Origin: Trogon surrucura | Taxonomy: Eukaryota > Chordata > Aves > Trogoniformes > Trogonidae | DNA length: 64,000 nt | Direction: 5' to 3' | Assembly: GCA_020746105.1 (NCBI GenBank) | Contig: CM036619.1 | Location: 4,680,561 to 4,744,560, forward strand | Shown here: positions 12,574 through 24,574 of the stretch, piece by piece | How positions within the stretch are numbered: position 1 is the first letter of the stretch | Layout of the letters: each line of letters starts with the position of its first letter | Position numbers and translations under genes: made by a program | Notes under the pieces: generated by a model | What the model was told of the DNA's origin: nothing | The model's database searches: none | The model's input: only the letters and a program-made list of their open reading frames with translations

Positions 12574-12648
12574 TGATGTCCCTGCCCATAGCAGGGGGTT
12601 GGACTAGACGACTTTTAAACGCTCCTTCTAAACCAAATCATCGGATGA
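12574..12648 (+). mobile_element. CR1 LINE, right piece of the interrupted plus copy
   Basis: GATGTCCCTGCCCATAGCAG followed by GGGGTTGGACTAGACGACTT is the CR1 3' UTR. It directly continues the piece that stops at 11656. The octamer tail is degraded (AAATCATCGGATGACTCC). Confidence 0.85.
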
Positions 12649-15600
12649 CTCCCTGTTGTGCATGGTTTTCAGGGCTAAACCTTGCCTAGAGCAGCCTGAC
12701 GCATCTACCTGGGGCTCTTCCCTGTTGCCATAAGGCTTAATTGAATTTTTTTGAGGGTGTAAAGGGTGTTGGAGGACTGTACAGGGAGATGAAATTGCTT
12801 GTATGATCTTCTGGGAGTGGTCGCTGAAGTGAACAAGCCCAAACACTGCAGCTAATTTTTGTTTCAGAGGGAAGTATATGAGTGATTCCCACAGACAGTT
12901 GGAACTGAACTAATGTTTTTGTGTTGCGGATGCTCAAGGGAGAGGACCTAAAAGTGAATGGAGAACCAAGTTAGTTAAGAGGGTGGAGGTATCTTAAAGG
13001 GTGAGGGGAACTGGCTGGTGCCTGTACACTCAGAACAAGAGAAAAGAAGGGAAAGGAAAGAAAGGAACTGTTTAACCTTGAGATACAACCTGGGGGCAAA
13101 GACAAACACAAATCACATCCCAGACAAACATGGAGACTGACAGAAGGTTCCTCACTCATGACAAGTTTACTACACACCCTTGAGTAGGACGGAGAAGTCG
13201 TTTTGTGGTGGAATGTGACCAACTCGGGATGGGGCTCATGGCACGAGGCGTTGGGTGACAGCAGGGCCCCACACTGACGGCTCCTGAGCTTCCTTTCAGT
13301 CCCAACCTCGCCCTTGGCAGGATGGTCCCAGTCTGTGTGTTGCCACATTTTTTTCTCAGGACAGGTCCCCAGGCCTGGGTATTTCCTTTCATAAAAATAA
13401 AACTGCATGTTAAATAGCAGCATTGATTTTCAAATAAATACCAAATATGAACAAAAGCATAAGATAAAGGGCTTGCTCCACAGTGGGGATAGACAGGGAC
13501 AGTTCCGATCAGTTCTGTGGCCACATTATGGCAAGGAAGGATTTGGTTCAGATAAAATTAATCACCAAGAAAGGCCTTGCCCTTCTTTTAGACTAGCAGT
13601 AGCATTAGCTCCTTCCTTCATCTGTTCTTTCAAAATTCTGCTGAACAAGAGAGGAAAAAGAATGAATCATTGCAAAGCTGCAAATATTTGGGCAGTTTAA
13701 CAGCAAAAGACATTCTCCTACAGTAATCTCTTCCTCTGTGGGCTCGCTTCGGTTTATTTTAGCTCATAAATGAATGTATCAAGTAGGTCTCTTGAAATTC
13801 AAGACAAGTACTTTAATTTAGAACAAATTAAGGCAAAATGATGAAGGATTGTTCATCTATGTACCTAAAAATAAACATCACTGGGTTGTATTTAAGGACA
13901 TCAACTATTCCACAGGTGACTTTCCAGCAATTCTAATACTCGGCGCTACAGCTGCGCTGTAAGAAAGACAACAGAAGCCTGATGGACTCTAAAGCAGTCC
14001 TCGTTTCTTGTGGTCAGCAGTCTAGTATTTGCATTATTTGTATCGAGGGGACATTGTTCAGCACAGTAGCTTAAAAATAACACTACTATGGCTATTGAAC
14101 TTTGAGTTGTTGTTTCCTGTGGAGTACTTCTCAGGCAGAGACTGTCTGAAGTGGTGCAGGGGCTGGATCTATCCACATAAGAAAAACTTTCTCATCCTTT
14201 CTGCTAGACGTAAATAAAACCCCTCCAATTCATCACCAGCTCTAGAGAAAGGGTGTTCTCTCCACTGCAGGGAAATTACAGATAAACTTGAAATTCCAGG
14301 AGCTCTATTGCCAAATGGCACGTAATATTTTATCTAAATTTAAGGTTTCTATCTTTCCCACATGCACAGTGATGCTCCTTTCAAGCTTCAGTGGTTAAAT
14401 CTCTCAGGTATCACATTAAAGAAAACCTTGTAAGGTAGTAACTCTGTGCACAAAACAAGTTTGCTTTTTTTGTGATAGAGTGTATTCAGAAAAAGATAAA
14501 CAACCGTTTTGAAACTTTTCAATGCACAAAGAGAAATCCAGCTGTAGGACTGAACACATGCATTTGAGATCAAGATAGCAACAACTGTAAAACTGTAACT
14601 AATTTTATTAAAAGACAAAGTTTTGTAAAAGAAGAGTACTAATTTATACCCCAATCCAGTGGTACTTGAAAGACACCAGCATGTTGTACTGCATTATGGT
14701 TAAAAAAAGTGAGCTGCAGTTTGTCTTCAACAAAACCAAACCTTCAGAATTAACTTTAAAAACCTGTAAGGCTGGTCTCAGCTTTGTAACAGGGCTAAGT
14801 GAAACTGCATGGCTTGGCGAGCAGAAAAAGGAACCGCAAGCCAGCTTCTCTGAAGGCATTTTCAGTAAATTATTTCTCTTTCCCCATCTATAAATTTTAG
14901 AAGGCTGTTTAGTGTGTGACTAGCCACTGTAAAACACGCTCAATTCCCTAAAACATTGTGTCGCTTCCATCCAGAGCTGGTAACACTGCAGTGAAATCCT
15001 TCTTTCTGCACTAGTGACATGTGGCCTTTACATTTAACAGAAGCATTTTTTCCTTCTTGGTAGCATGCTTAACCATGTGCACATTCAAGCAGGAACATAT
15101 TACATGTGTGCACAAACCATACACAATATTATATTTACTCTATACTATACTATTCTGGCAGTTGGTATAATCTGGTCCTTAACAAAGACAATTACTTTTC
15201 AGAGTACCAGAAAGCTTTTAATTATTCTGGAATTCCCCTTCTGAAACATTATCAAGATTACACAGAGACTGACACTTTTGAAAGTAGACAGATAACCCTC
15301 GAAAACCAAACCCTCTCTTAAAGGTCTCTTGCTACAGGAAGGGTAGGAGAGGTGCCAAGCAGCCCAGATGCCAACATCTGGAAGAAAGGCTGCAAACAGC
15401 GTATGGCTCTTTGTTTGCCTGCCCAGGTGTCTCAGCTGGTGGCTCTGCAGCTGCTTCCTTGTTTCTGAACTAGTCACTGGAATACCTTGATATCCTCAGT
15501 AAGTTTGGCGTTTTTTCCTTAGTAAATCATAGCAATGACAAGATACATGAATATTCCCAAAATGTTGTATGTTTCCCAGAGTATTTCCGTATGATTTCAA

Positions 15601-15815
15601 CGTGACCTTAAGGAAAACAATATTCCCTGCAGATACTACGGTTTTCCTTGGCATCTGGGTAGAAGTAATGGACTTTATTTCTATCCATGACACCAACATC
15701 TGTGAGCTTCTGTTTCCAGACAAATCACAGGGCCTCTCTCCTTACAACAACGGGAAATGACATGTATTTCTACAGACAAGAATTTCCTTTTAAAGTATGA
15801 AATCTCTCAAATGTT
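12649..15815. other. Unique sequence, no gene recognised
   Basis: Several frames of 60-150 codons are open by chance in AT-rich DNA, but none shows a domain or a matched pair of splice sites. A purine-rich stretch (GAAAAGAAGGGAAAGGAAAG) lies at 13042-13061. No repeat element was recognised. Confidence 0.45.
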
Positions 15816-15881
15816 CATAGAATCATAGAATCATTCAGGTTGGAAAAGACCCTTGGGATTGAGTCCAACCATTAACCCTGC
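15816..15881 (-). mobile_element. CR1 3' tail fragment, minus orientation
   Basis: The element consists of CATAGAATCATAGAATCATT followed by the reversed CR1 3' UTR ending in CCAACCATTAACCCTGCT. It belongs to the same subfamily as the copies at 39.9 and 49.1 kb, which carry extra 20-base units at this point. Only the last ~66 bases of the element are present. Confidence 0.88.
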
Positions 15882-18800
15882 TCTTATATACTTATTTTTA
15901 TTACACTTGGGTCGCATTGATGTGATTTCCACCCTAGTGAAAGACAGCATTGGGCTAGCTATCGGGTGCTTGACAAATCTCTACACTTGTTGCACCTGCT
16001 TAGTAAATAAACAAAGCAACTCAGGCCAGAACTAGCTTAACATAAACAGTTTTTTTAAGAAGAGTCTGACGCTGCAGCTGATCTAGCAATATCAAAGCAA
16101 AACAGTAAGGAAATCTTTGCTTCTCTGTTATGCACAACTCGAGTCCTTCACTGCAAGTGTAGGAGTCTTTTTCTAAGATACAGATAAGAGGGTTGGGAAA
16201 ACAACATCTTGTACAAAGAAAGAGAAAAAACCCGGCGTGATGCACTTTGTCTTCAACATTTGGGCAGCTTCATCCTCTTTTCTGAACATCTCCTACTTGT
16301 AACTCTCAATATCTTTCCACAGTTATCCAATTCCTATGCGTATTTTACAGACGAGGCATCAAAATGCTGAATGACATTAAGCCTCACATGAATTTATCAC
16401 CGAAGAAGAGACCTAACACTGCACTGCTTCTTCTGACTTGTAAAGTCTTTGACAGTTAAATATCCTGTATATGTATTATGCTGATACGTAATACTCTTAC
16501 AAAGTTAATATTGTGATATGCAAAACATAATGTTATCAATAAATAATAAGAAATAATCCACATCTGATTTACAAGGCTCTTTCCCTTCCTGCACACCAAA
16601 GCAGCCAGGTAGCTTCCTAGAAAGGCAGACACAAAAAAAGAGAAATATTCAATCCTTTTAGAAAGAGAAATCCATGTTCTAATGCTAAATACTCAAACTT
16701 TGCTTTGGGGGGGAGGCAATTAACATTTTCAAGAGCAACTTGTGATTAAAAGCTGCGACAACAGGTGATTCCGCTGCTGTCAATTCACTTTCCAATAGTC
16801 AATATGTCAGATTGTCACAAAGAACAAAAATCTTTGCGCCAACTGAAATGCACCTGGCTGCAATCTTTCTGTTACGGCAACCGTTTTCAGAATAAAGCAA
16901 CCCAAGAGAAATATTTGTTTGCTATATCAAACTGGCAGACAACATGAGGATATACAGAAATGCAATTGTTAAGGGCTGTGATTTGTTCTTCAGAGGTTAC
17001 GGTAAAGTACAGACTCACTCCATGTGCCACATCAACTCCTTTAGTCCTCCAAACCAAAATGACAGATTTAAGTCAAACCACAGGTCTTCTCTTACATTTT
17101 TTAATGCAGTATTCTTCCTATAAAGTAAATAGAGTCAGGTGTGGTGCTGAGGTAGGCAGAGAGAACACCTTCACAGAACACTTCCAAAAGACACAGAGTT
17201 GTTGTGCCTGCACTGAGAAAACTAGTAGGCAGAACTGTAACATGCAAAAGAAGACAATACAGAAAATATCTTTTTTTTCTGTACTGCAGATGCATACACA
17301 CCAACAAATGTCAGCCGGTGTACGGAAGGGATAAAGAGCAGGATACTCATAAGTTCAAGATCCTACAAAGAAAGCATTTTCCAGAGCATCAATGCCTTCT
17401 AAACATACCTCCTATGATAATTCCTGCCATATTTTATCCACTGCAGATGGTCTCTTCTAAAACTGTGTGCTAGTATCCTTTCTCTGCAGAATCGTAAAGG
17501 AGAATAAATGATCAATTTTTAATTAGGCAACTGAAGACCAAGAAACCTGAACTCAAGAAAATTACAAATGCTTTACTCCATTTCGATTCCAGCTTTTCCA
17601 AGCAGCACAGGATGAACAAACTAGAGGAATGACAGAAGCCTTGTGCCTCCTGGCTGACTTAAATTTCTGAGGTCATTCGTTCAGCGGTTCCCAAGCAATG
17701 ACTTCACGGAGACAGCAGGGACTCGCTAGGCAACCGTTGTAAAATGAATTCATACAAGTCAGCAGTATCTTGCCTATAACTTAAAGCAACTCGTTTTAAC
17801 AGGAGGAACACAGAATGCACGGGGATTCCCTCTGGAACAGGGTAGAAAGGTTCGCTCCAGAAGTGCTAGAGCACATCCTCTTCACCACGTCCCACGGTGC
17901 AACACAGCTACCAAAGCCAGGGACACTTGGTCCAACGGAGCGATTAGAGCCCCTATCCCTGATTCTTTCATTAGAGAGGAGAGGAAAGGCATATGGCGAA
18001 AGTACTCGTCCTGTATCCCACCCAGAAAATCCAAAGGAAAAAAGTATCAAAGACTTCATGACTCTGGGAGAGATTCCAAGATGCCTGGTTGCATTGTCTC
18101 ATCAAAACTCCTTCCACCTAGAAGTAAAAATTAGGTTGATAGCGAATTTATAGATACTACAGTTAAATAAAGAGAGACTGTGAAAAAAAAAATAAATCAA
18201 TATTCATGTACATTCAAAATCATTCACTGAATACGAGACTGGTCAGCAATGACCATTAATATTCACAGAAAATAATCTTCCTACTTAATGTATTTGGTTC
18301 TGTGTATGAAAATAAATCTACAGAAAAATCATTCTCTGATGTCTAAAAAGCGATTTAAAGCGGCTGAAAGGATTGCAGAAAGGAGATTTTTTTACTTTTT
18401 TCCATTTGCTTGGATGCTGAAAAAAAAGGTGAAAGGAAAAAAAAAAGACAAGTTTCCCCAAATGCGGTCACTGTAACCTTTTAGATCATAGATGTTCGGA
18501 ACATTAGTTAATCTTATCATAATGGATAAAGCTTAACCGAGTCTTAAAATAAAACAGGGAAGTTAAAATATTCCTCACCGATCATCCCTGCCCTCCTCGC
18601 TAACTGGACCGATGCCCCACGGGCCCAGCGGAGATCGGGAGGCTTAGATCTATACGTTCACATCCGACCGCTCTAAGTGTGTTGAAATTTGCATTAAGTA
18701 CAAGAACGCCTTTGATCAAAACATCGCAGACATTTTACACATCAGGGGGCTCTACAGAAAAAAAAAAAACCTTGAGCTTACCAAAGCAGCTGAAAGGATT

Positions 18801-20689
18801 TTGGGAGGGATTTGACAGAGAACGGAGCGATGACACCGCTGTGGCAGTTCCTGCAGAAAGCTGACTTGATCTGAATAATGACAGAGGAGCAGAACTGCGG
18901 AAGGGCAAAGCGAAAAATAAACACCCTCCTTCCCTCTGAGCCTTCCCGAGAACAGCGTGCGACACGGCTTCAGGCGTCAAACCGGTGAAAAACTGCCTGA
19001 GAGAATTCACAGAACTCAAGTGTTTCTAAATGTCCATAAGAACATCCCGTCTTCATGCTGCTTGGTCCCAGCTGAAGGCAATTTTAGAAAATCTGGTTCG
19101 AGTCGACTCAGCTGGTCCAAGGTTTGGTTGGCAAAAAAAACACCCCAAAACCCCAAAGTAATAATAATTTTTAAAAAAGGGTTGATTTCTATCATGGAAA
19201 CCAAAATAAAATGAGTATAAAAGAATTTCTGGGGAAGCAGCATGCTTTAGGATAATTATGAATTTTACTTTCCGTGCCATCACACTGGGGCTCCAGCCGG
19301 GTCTCCTGACTCCCTTGTGCTTTTGTATCGGCTGGACAGAGGACAAATCTTTTCTCTTTCCTTTTAATTTCCATTTCTTACTTGGAACCAGCCTAACTAA
19401 GGCAATGTGGGACCTTTCCTTCCTTTCTAGAAATCAAAGCTACCAGTCAGGACAGAGGTATTGACTGATTTTCTAGAAAGATAAATAAAGTTCCACCTGG
19501 TCACCATGGTGAAAGGCCAGGTGGGGTGATGCACGTCACCGCTGGGGTCAACACTGCAAAAAATCACACATCAGAAAATGAAGCAGCAGCACGGGGAAGG
19601 TTCCCTTGCTGCCATGTTTGGTTTTCACCAGTTATATCCAGGAAAAAAAAAAAAGGTCTTGTTTTTGTTTTGTTTTGTTTCCCACTGGGAAATGTAGGAA
19701 GTTATTACCCTGCTTCTAATTAACACATTAACATTTGCTTTGGAGGTCTTAGTTAATAACAGCAACTCATCAAGTGGGTCCCCCAGCTGCTAATTAGCTT
19801 TTTCCACACCAAGTTTTCTACCTGGAATCTCCTTTTCACGGTGTAATTTTGCCAATTTGCGCTGGAGCTTTTCTTAAGAATTCCTTTGTGTTTGTAGGTT
19901 TTTCTATTTCTTTTTAAGAAATCAGAAAACCCTCCACTGGTGACATTCCATTCAGCTTCTACTCTGCCCAGAAACACTAATGCAAATGGTTTGGGTTTTT
20001 TTTTTTTAAAATTTTTTCTTTTTATACAGAGAGAAGCAGAGATGTGCACATTAACATTGTTAACATTTTGGTGCCTTTAATTGCTCAGGTCTGTACCTTT
20101 TACCCACGAGGCTGCACAAGCCGTAAGGCTCAGCCTCCAGCTCGGTGGCATCATTCGCTGTTCAATGTAGGACCTGACCCCTCAAGGTAACCCAAATCAC
20201 CGACCCCACTGACTAAATATGGTAAATCCCACCGGAGAAAAACCTGCAGCATCAGATTTGCAGCAGATTGCATCTCTGATAAGGTGGGCATTGCTGTTTT
20301 ATTTCTATAAAATAGGTATTTATTATATACTTTTCCTTGGCCAGTGTCTGAGTGTTACATGCACACAACCTCTTCATCTGAGGTTGATTTAAATGATTAA
20401 AAATAAAAAAAAAAAAAGTATTTCCTCATACCATCAAGAATGTTACCGTGCATTTTGGGAAGTATTTACCATCTTTGCCATTCTTGCCTTTTTACCAAAT
20501 CCCCCAGCGTTTCGTTGTCACAGCTTGGAATCCCCCTGCACTTCAGAGCTACCTGTCTCCCACAAGCGCAGTCGCTCGGGTTGCTTTAATGAATATTTAT
20601 TTATCGTCCTGCGGAAAAGCTGAAGATGCCCGACTGCAGCTGTGCTCCCAAACACCGGAAAGAACTAGTTCTCTTTAGAGCCATTATCC

Positions 20690-20900
20690 CCAGCTCCATC
20701 ACTTAATAAAAGGCAAGACAATACATGCCACACTATAATGAAGTTTCCTACCTTTTTGTTTATACCGATGCAGCACAGGTTTAATAACCGCCGTAAATTA
20801 AATGAGATAATGGCATGGACCGGACAAATAATGCCATTAGTATTAAACTAAATGCCTTAGCTCAGTATTAACCATGCAATAATAAATTATAAGGCACAGT
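20690..20900. promoter_or_regulatory. Candidate conserved non-coding element
   Basis: This repeat-free block contains TAATAA, TTAAAT, CCATTAG and TAATGGCATGG-type words at high density, with few G/C runs. It looks like the enhancer-type blocks further upstream. Function and conservation are inferred, not seen. Confidence 0.2.
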
Positions 20901-22575
20901 CTTTTCTCCACCTACCAACAATCTCTGCGTAGACGGGGCAGACAAGAAAATTCTTTTACTTTTCTGCGCAAGCTCTCAAGAATCAGAAGACAAGGATCTC
21001 AGAAGACAGAGGCACGCGTCACAACTTAGAGAAGTTTAGCTATTGTAAAGATTTCAGCTAATTACCTAGGCTCTGCAACAGCCAACTGAGAAAAACACGG
21101 CGAATCAGAGAGCGATTCGTTGTATTCTCAGTGAGTAGGAGGGATGAGCTCCTGGAAGGGCTGTTCCCACAAACAACTGGTTTGGATGAGACCCTGAAGT
21201 TGGAGGGGAACAAACCAGCACGTAGACAGAGCAGAGATTTCAGTCTGGATGCCTCAGCCAGCCATGACTGTCATCCTGCTTGTGTCTCACCCATCATTTT
21301 GGATGAGGGTGCAACTTTTCACTGGGCACCAGCACAGCTCCCCTCTCTGAGCTGAGAGCTTGAATCGTCAGCTTTGACGGAACTTCCTCTATGTTTGACT
21401 AAAAATTGCATTCTGTAACGTGAGAAAAATTTCCCGGCAAGTGTTTTATCAAAATCAGTACGTTGGTGAAGGTTTCTGTTTTCACAGGCATTTTGCTGAT
21501 GAAGGAAAGCAAAAAGAAGCCACCAACAAAAAAATTTCTCACCTGAAATGGACCTGAAATGGACTTTTTGGGAATTGCCACAAACCCTCAATTTGATACA
21601 TTATTTTGGGTTTGCCTTCATCCCACTGAAACCAACAGGAAAGCTCTCGAGCACTTCAGAGAGCATAATTCTTTTCCATATGAAAAAAAAAATGTAGCTA
21701 TTAAAAGATGGAGCAGAAATACAAGAATCAGATTCCCAGTTCTACTATCGCTCTGGCTTTACTGTCTCCTCCATAAATCACCCATGTCTCTTCCAAGTTT
21801 TTCCGCGTGTAAAATGGAAAGAATCGGTACATTGGTGTTGCCCAGAGAACCTGCAGAGGATAAAGGTATAAAACCACAGGAAGCGCGGTTATTCATTAAA
21901 GCAAGGGCATCTGAAAAGATATCTAAATGAAGAATGTTTATTAAACCTACATATAAAATCAACAGGATATACCACACACGACAAAGCAGGTATTGCTACT
22001 ATGTTGGATGGGAAGGATATAGACCTGGAGAGGATTAGTTTTTAGGCCTGTTCATCCAGTGAATAATGTGTGAATCTGGTAATTCAAATGCTCTCTCAGC
22101 TTTCCAGTGTAGAAACCGGGTAGAACTATCTTCTTCACAAGTTTGCTCAGAGCCTAGAGCACTTTGACATCCTTGGCTGGAAGCTGAGACAAAGGAGAAA
22201 TGATTAATAATTGGGATCAAATGGTTGGAAGGGTCATTCAGGGCAACTCCCTGCTATTGCTAACAACCATATCACACAAATTTATGAAGTTCCCTTTTCC
22301 CTTCCATTTTCGCTTTCCAGGATTTATACCACACCCTCCCTGTATGTTACTCAGGGAAAACATACTCCTGCTTTACTCACGCATTTCCTTCTATTTTTAC
22401 TATCGCAGTCCCCAAGAGCATTCAATTTTTCCCGTGTGTTACTGCGAACATCCTCTTTATTGATGTCACCCAACTTTCTGTCATCAGTAACTTTAATTAG
22501 CACATTTCTACCTTTTCTGGCAAAAGCATCAATAGTGATCACAAGACCAATAATAGTAAAATAACTGAAATCTCT

Positions 22576-22596
22576 CTTCCTTCCTTCCTTCCTTGT
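22576..22596. repeat. TTCC microsatellite
   Basis: About five tandem TTCC units lie in an otherwise unique region. Confidence 0.85.
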
Positions 22597-22685
22597 CATC
22601 CAGCTTAGGTAAAAAGAGTGGAGTGTATTTGCTATCCTGTCTAGCCTACAGCTGTCTCGTTAAAGAACTCCCTCCTATAACGGAG

Positions 22686-22735
22686 AGTATTTCTATACTT
22701 ATATATTTTTATATATATATATAAGTATTTCTATA
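22686..22735. repeat. AT-rich palindrome flanked by a 12-base direct repeat
   Basis: AGTATTTCTATA occurs at 22686-22697 and again at 22724-22735. Between the copies is an AT-rich tract in which ACTTATATAT can pair with ATATATAAGT. It is a likely replication-slippage or cruciform-prone site. Confidence 0.7.
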
Positions 22736-23054
22736 AAAGATAGGTGGGGTACTCTACTGCTGTGCAGAATAAAATTTCTAGGGCTTACTTTTACATAGTG
22801 CTCAATGCATTTTTATCATGTACAGAGGTCACCTCATGGACTGGCTCCTATAGGTGCTTGGGACATTTTAAGTGAGATTTGCCTGAAAAACCTTCCTTGC
22901 AATATAGATGCTTGTTTAGCGTGTCTCCATCGAGTTTCCTTATAGTGCCTGGAAAACTAGTAAACATACAGGAAAGTTTAAGAGTGTGTGGCTTGTCTTA
23001 CTCTAAAGTAAAGTACTCATGTTCGATCAGATGATCAGATTCCATACTCCATTG

Positions 23055-23113
23055 ACTCCATGGACTTGATGATCTCAGAGGTCTTTTCCAGCCTCAACAA
23101 TTCTGTGATTTTG
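23055..23113 (+). mobile_element. CR1 3' tail fragment, plus orientation
   Basis: CCATGGACTTGATGATCTCA followed by GAGGTCTTTTCCAGCCTCAA and a TTCTGTGATTTTG end is the last part of a CR1 3' UTR with one octamer left. Confidence 0.85.
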
Positions 23114-23285
23114 TTACTACATTGACTAGTTCTCCATCAGCTATCACAGCGGCCCAGCCAGCTCGCTCGGCTGTGGATACCCTTAAACCAAAACGAAACA
23201 CATCCTGCTGCAGGTTTGCAGAGACACCGGCCACTTCCAGAGGCAGAGGTTCGGGATCTGCTCAAGCTCGACCTGCCCGGGCCAC

Positions 23286-23546
23286 ACAGAACCATAGAAT
23301 CATAAAGGTTGGAAAGGACTTTACGATCAAGTCCAACCTACAGCCCTGCACCACCCTAACACTAAACCATCTCCTGAAGTGCCACATCCAGCCGTTTCCT
23401 AAACACGTCCAGGGATGGTGACTCCACCACCTCCCTCGGCAACCCATTCCAGCGCTTCACTGCCCTTTCGGCGAAGAAGTTTTTTCTAATATCCAATCTA
23501 AACTTCTGGCACAACTTGAACTCGTTCCCTCTTGTCCTAGAGAGCT
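23286..23546 (-). mobile_element. CR1 LINE fragment, minus orientation
   Basis: The element starts with ACCATAGAATCATAAAGGTT and continues as the reverse complement of the CR1 3' UTR and the end of the ORF, to CCTCTTGTCCTAGAGAG. It is similar in subfamily to the copy at 52.7 kb, with a shared run through CTACAGCCCTGCACCACCCT. It lies just upstream of the CpG island. Confidence 0.92.
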
Positions 23547-24129
23547 AAAACCCGAGTTCGACTGCCGCTGGCGGCAAGTGATGGATTAACAGAGACTTTT
23601 AAAACGACTCTTTCAGACTCGGGTTATTAAATCCATGCAATGACTGACAAGCATGCAAACACTGTGGCGGCATCCGTGGTGAAAGAGAATATCTCAGCTC
23701 CGGAACAAGAGAACAATTGTGCCAAGCGGTGCCGCGGTGGAAGCGAAGCGAGGCCGGAGAGGCCCCACAAAAGGCCACCGAGCCCGTTTCTCCAAGGGCA
23801 TTTTCTCCAGACGCAGATGGAGGCTTTGGAGCCGCTTCCCAAAAACGGAGCGAGATCACGGGGTTAAACCTCCCGAGCTAAACCTTCCACCGCGTTAGGA
23901 AGGAGGGAGGGAAAGAGCACTCGGTAGCCGAAGGTGGGGGACACCGCCATCGCCACCGCCCGCCCTGACGGGGCTTGAAGGGGCAGCGGCAGCACCGAGG
24001 GCTCCCGCCACCTGAGGCCCGCAGCGCCGCGCCTGCGCAGCCCGAGTGGGGCGGCTCCCTCCTCCTCCTCCTTCCCGGGTTTGAGGGGCGGCAGCCTGAC
24101 CCCCCCCTCCCTCCTCCATCCCCCGCAGC

Positions 24130-24500
24130 CATGTTAGCGTGGGGAGCGAACCAGGAGGGGAGGGAGGGAGAGGGCAGCGGCGCATCCCATGGTGCAGCGC
24201 GCCGGGAGGGCGGGGGAGCGGCCTGGAGTGGCCGGGGCGGGTAGGCAGGCAGGGAAGGAGGGAGGGAGGCAGGGAAGGAAGGAGGGAGGGAGGGAGGGAG
24301 GGAGGGGAGCAGCTGCCCGCGCCGCCGCGCAGACCCACCTAGAGCGGGGCGGCAGCCGCTGTGGCCTCAAGCAGCCGGCGCTGGCGGGACAACTCGGCTG
24401 CCGCTTCTTCTCTTGCCTTCGCCCGCAGCTCGCCGCGGCCCCTCCGCCCGCCGGGGGCCGCTCGGTCGGTCGGTCGGAGGCGGCTGCCGCCCGCAGCGCG
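24130..24500 (+). other. Putative non-coding first exon (5' boundary uncertain)
   Basis: The 3' boundary is set by GCAGCGCG/GTGAGT, a consensus donor whose GT is at 24501-24502. The 5' end is placed near the YY1-like motif, as is common for TATA-less promoters, but could lie anywhere from about 24050 to 24430. The segment contains a GGGA array, an ATG at 24131 opening a short upstream frame that ends by 24244, and four GGTC-type units near 24464-24478. No long frame continues into a convincing protein, so it is read as 5' UTR. Confidence 0.5.
24250..24309 (+). repeat. GGGA-rich minisatellite in the CpG island
   Basis: Tandem GGGA/GGAA/GGCA units, purine-only on the plus strand, lie inside the putative first exon. 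The array is a potential G-quadruplex or triplex former. Confidence 0.9.
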
Positions 24501-24528
24501 GTGAGTGCTGGAGGGCAAGGGGCTGCCT

Positions 24529-24574
<46 letters not shown>

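Larger units (their letters stand above)
15882..23054. other. Long unique stretch, no gene recognised
   Basis: Seven kilobases without a recognisable transposon. A 112-codon plus frame at 17815-18153 and several shorter ones show no domain or splice support. A-rich runs occur at 18183, 18430, 18760 and 19640. The interval 20690-20900 is AT-rich with homeodomain-like cores. A TTCC microsatellite and an AT-rich palindrome lie near 22.6-22.7 kb. Confidence 0.45.

Noticed and set aside
17815-18153. A 112-codon plus frame in the left flank
   Set aside because: No domain, no splice support, and surrounding sequence shows no gene features.
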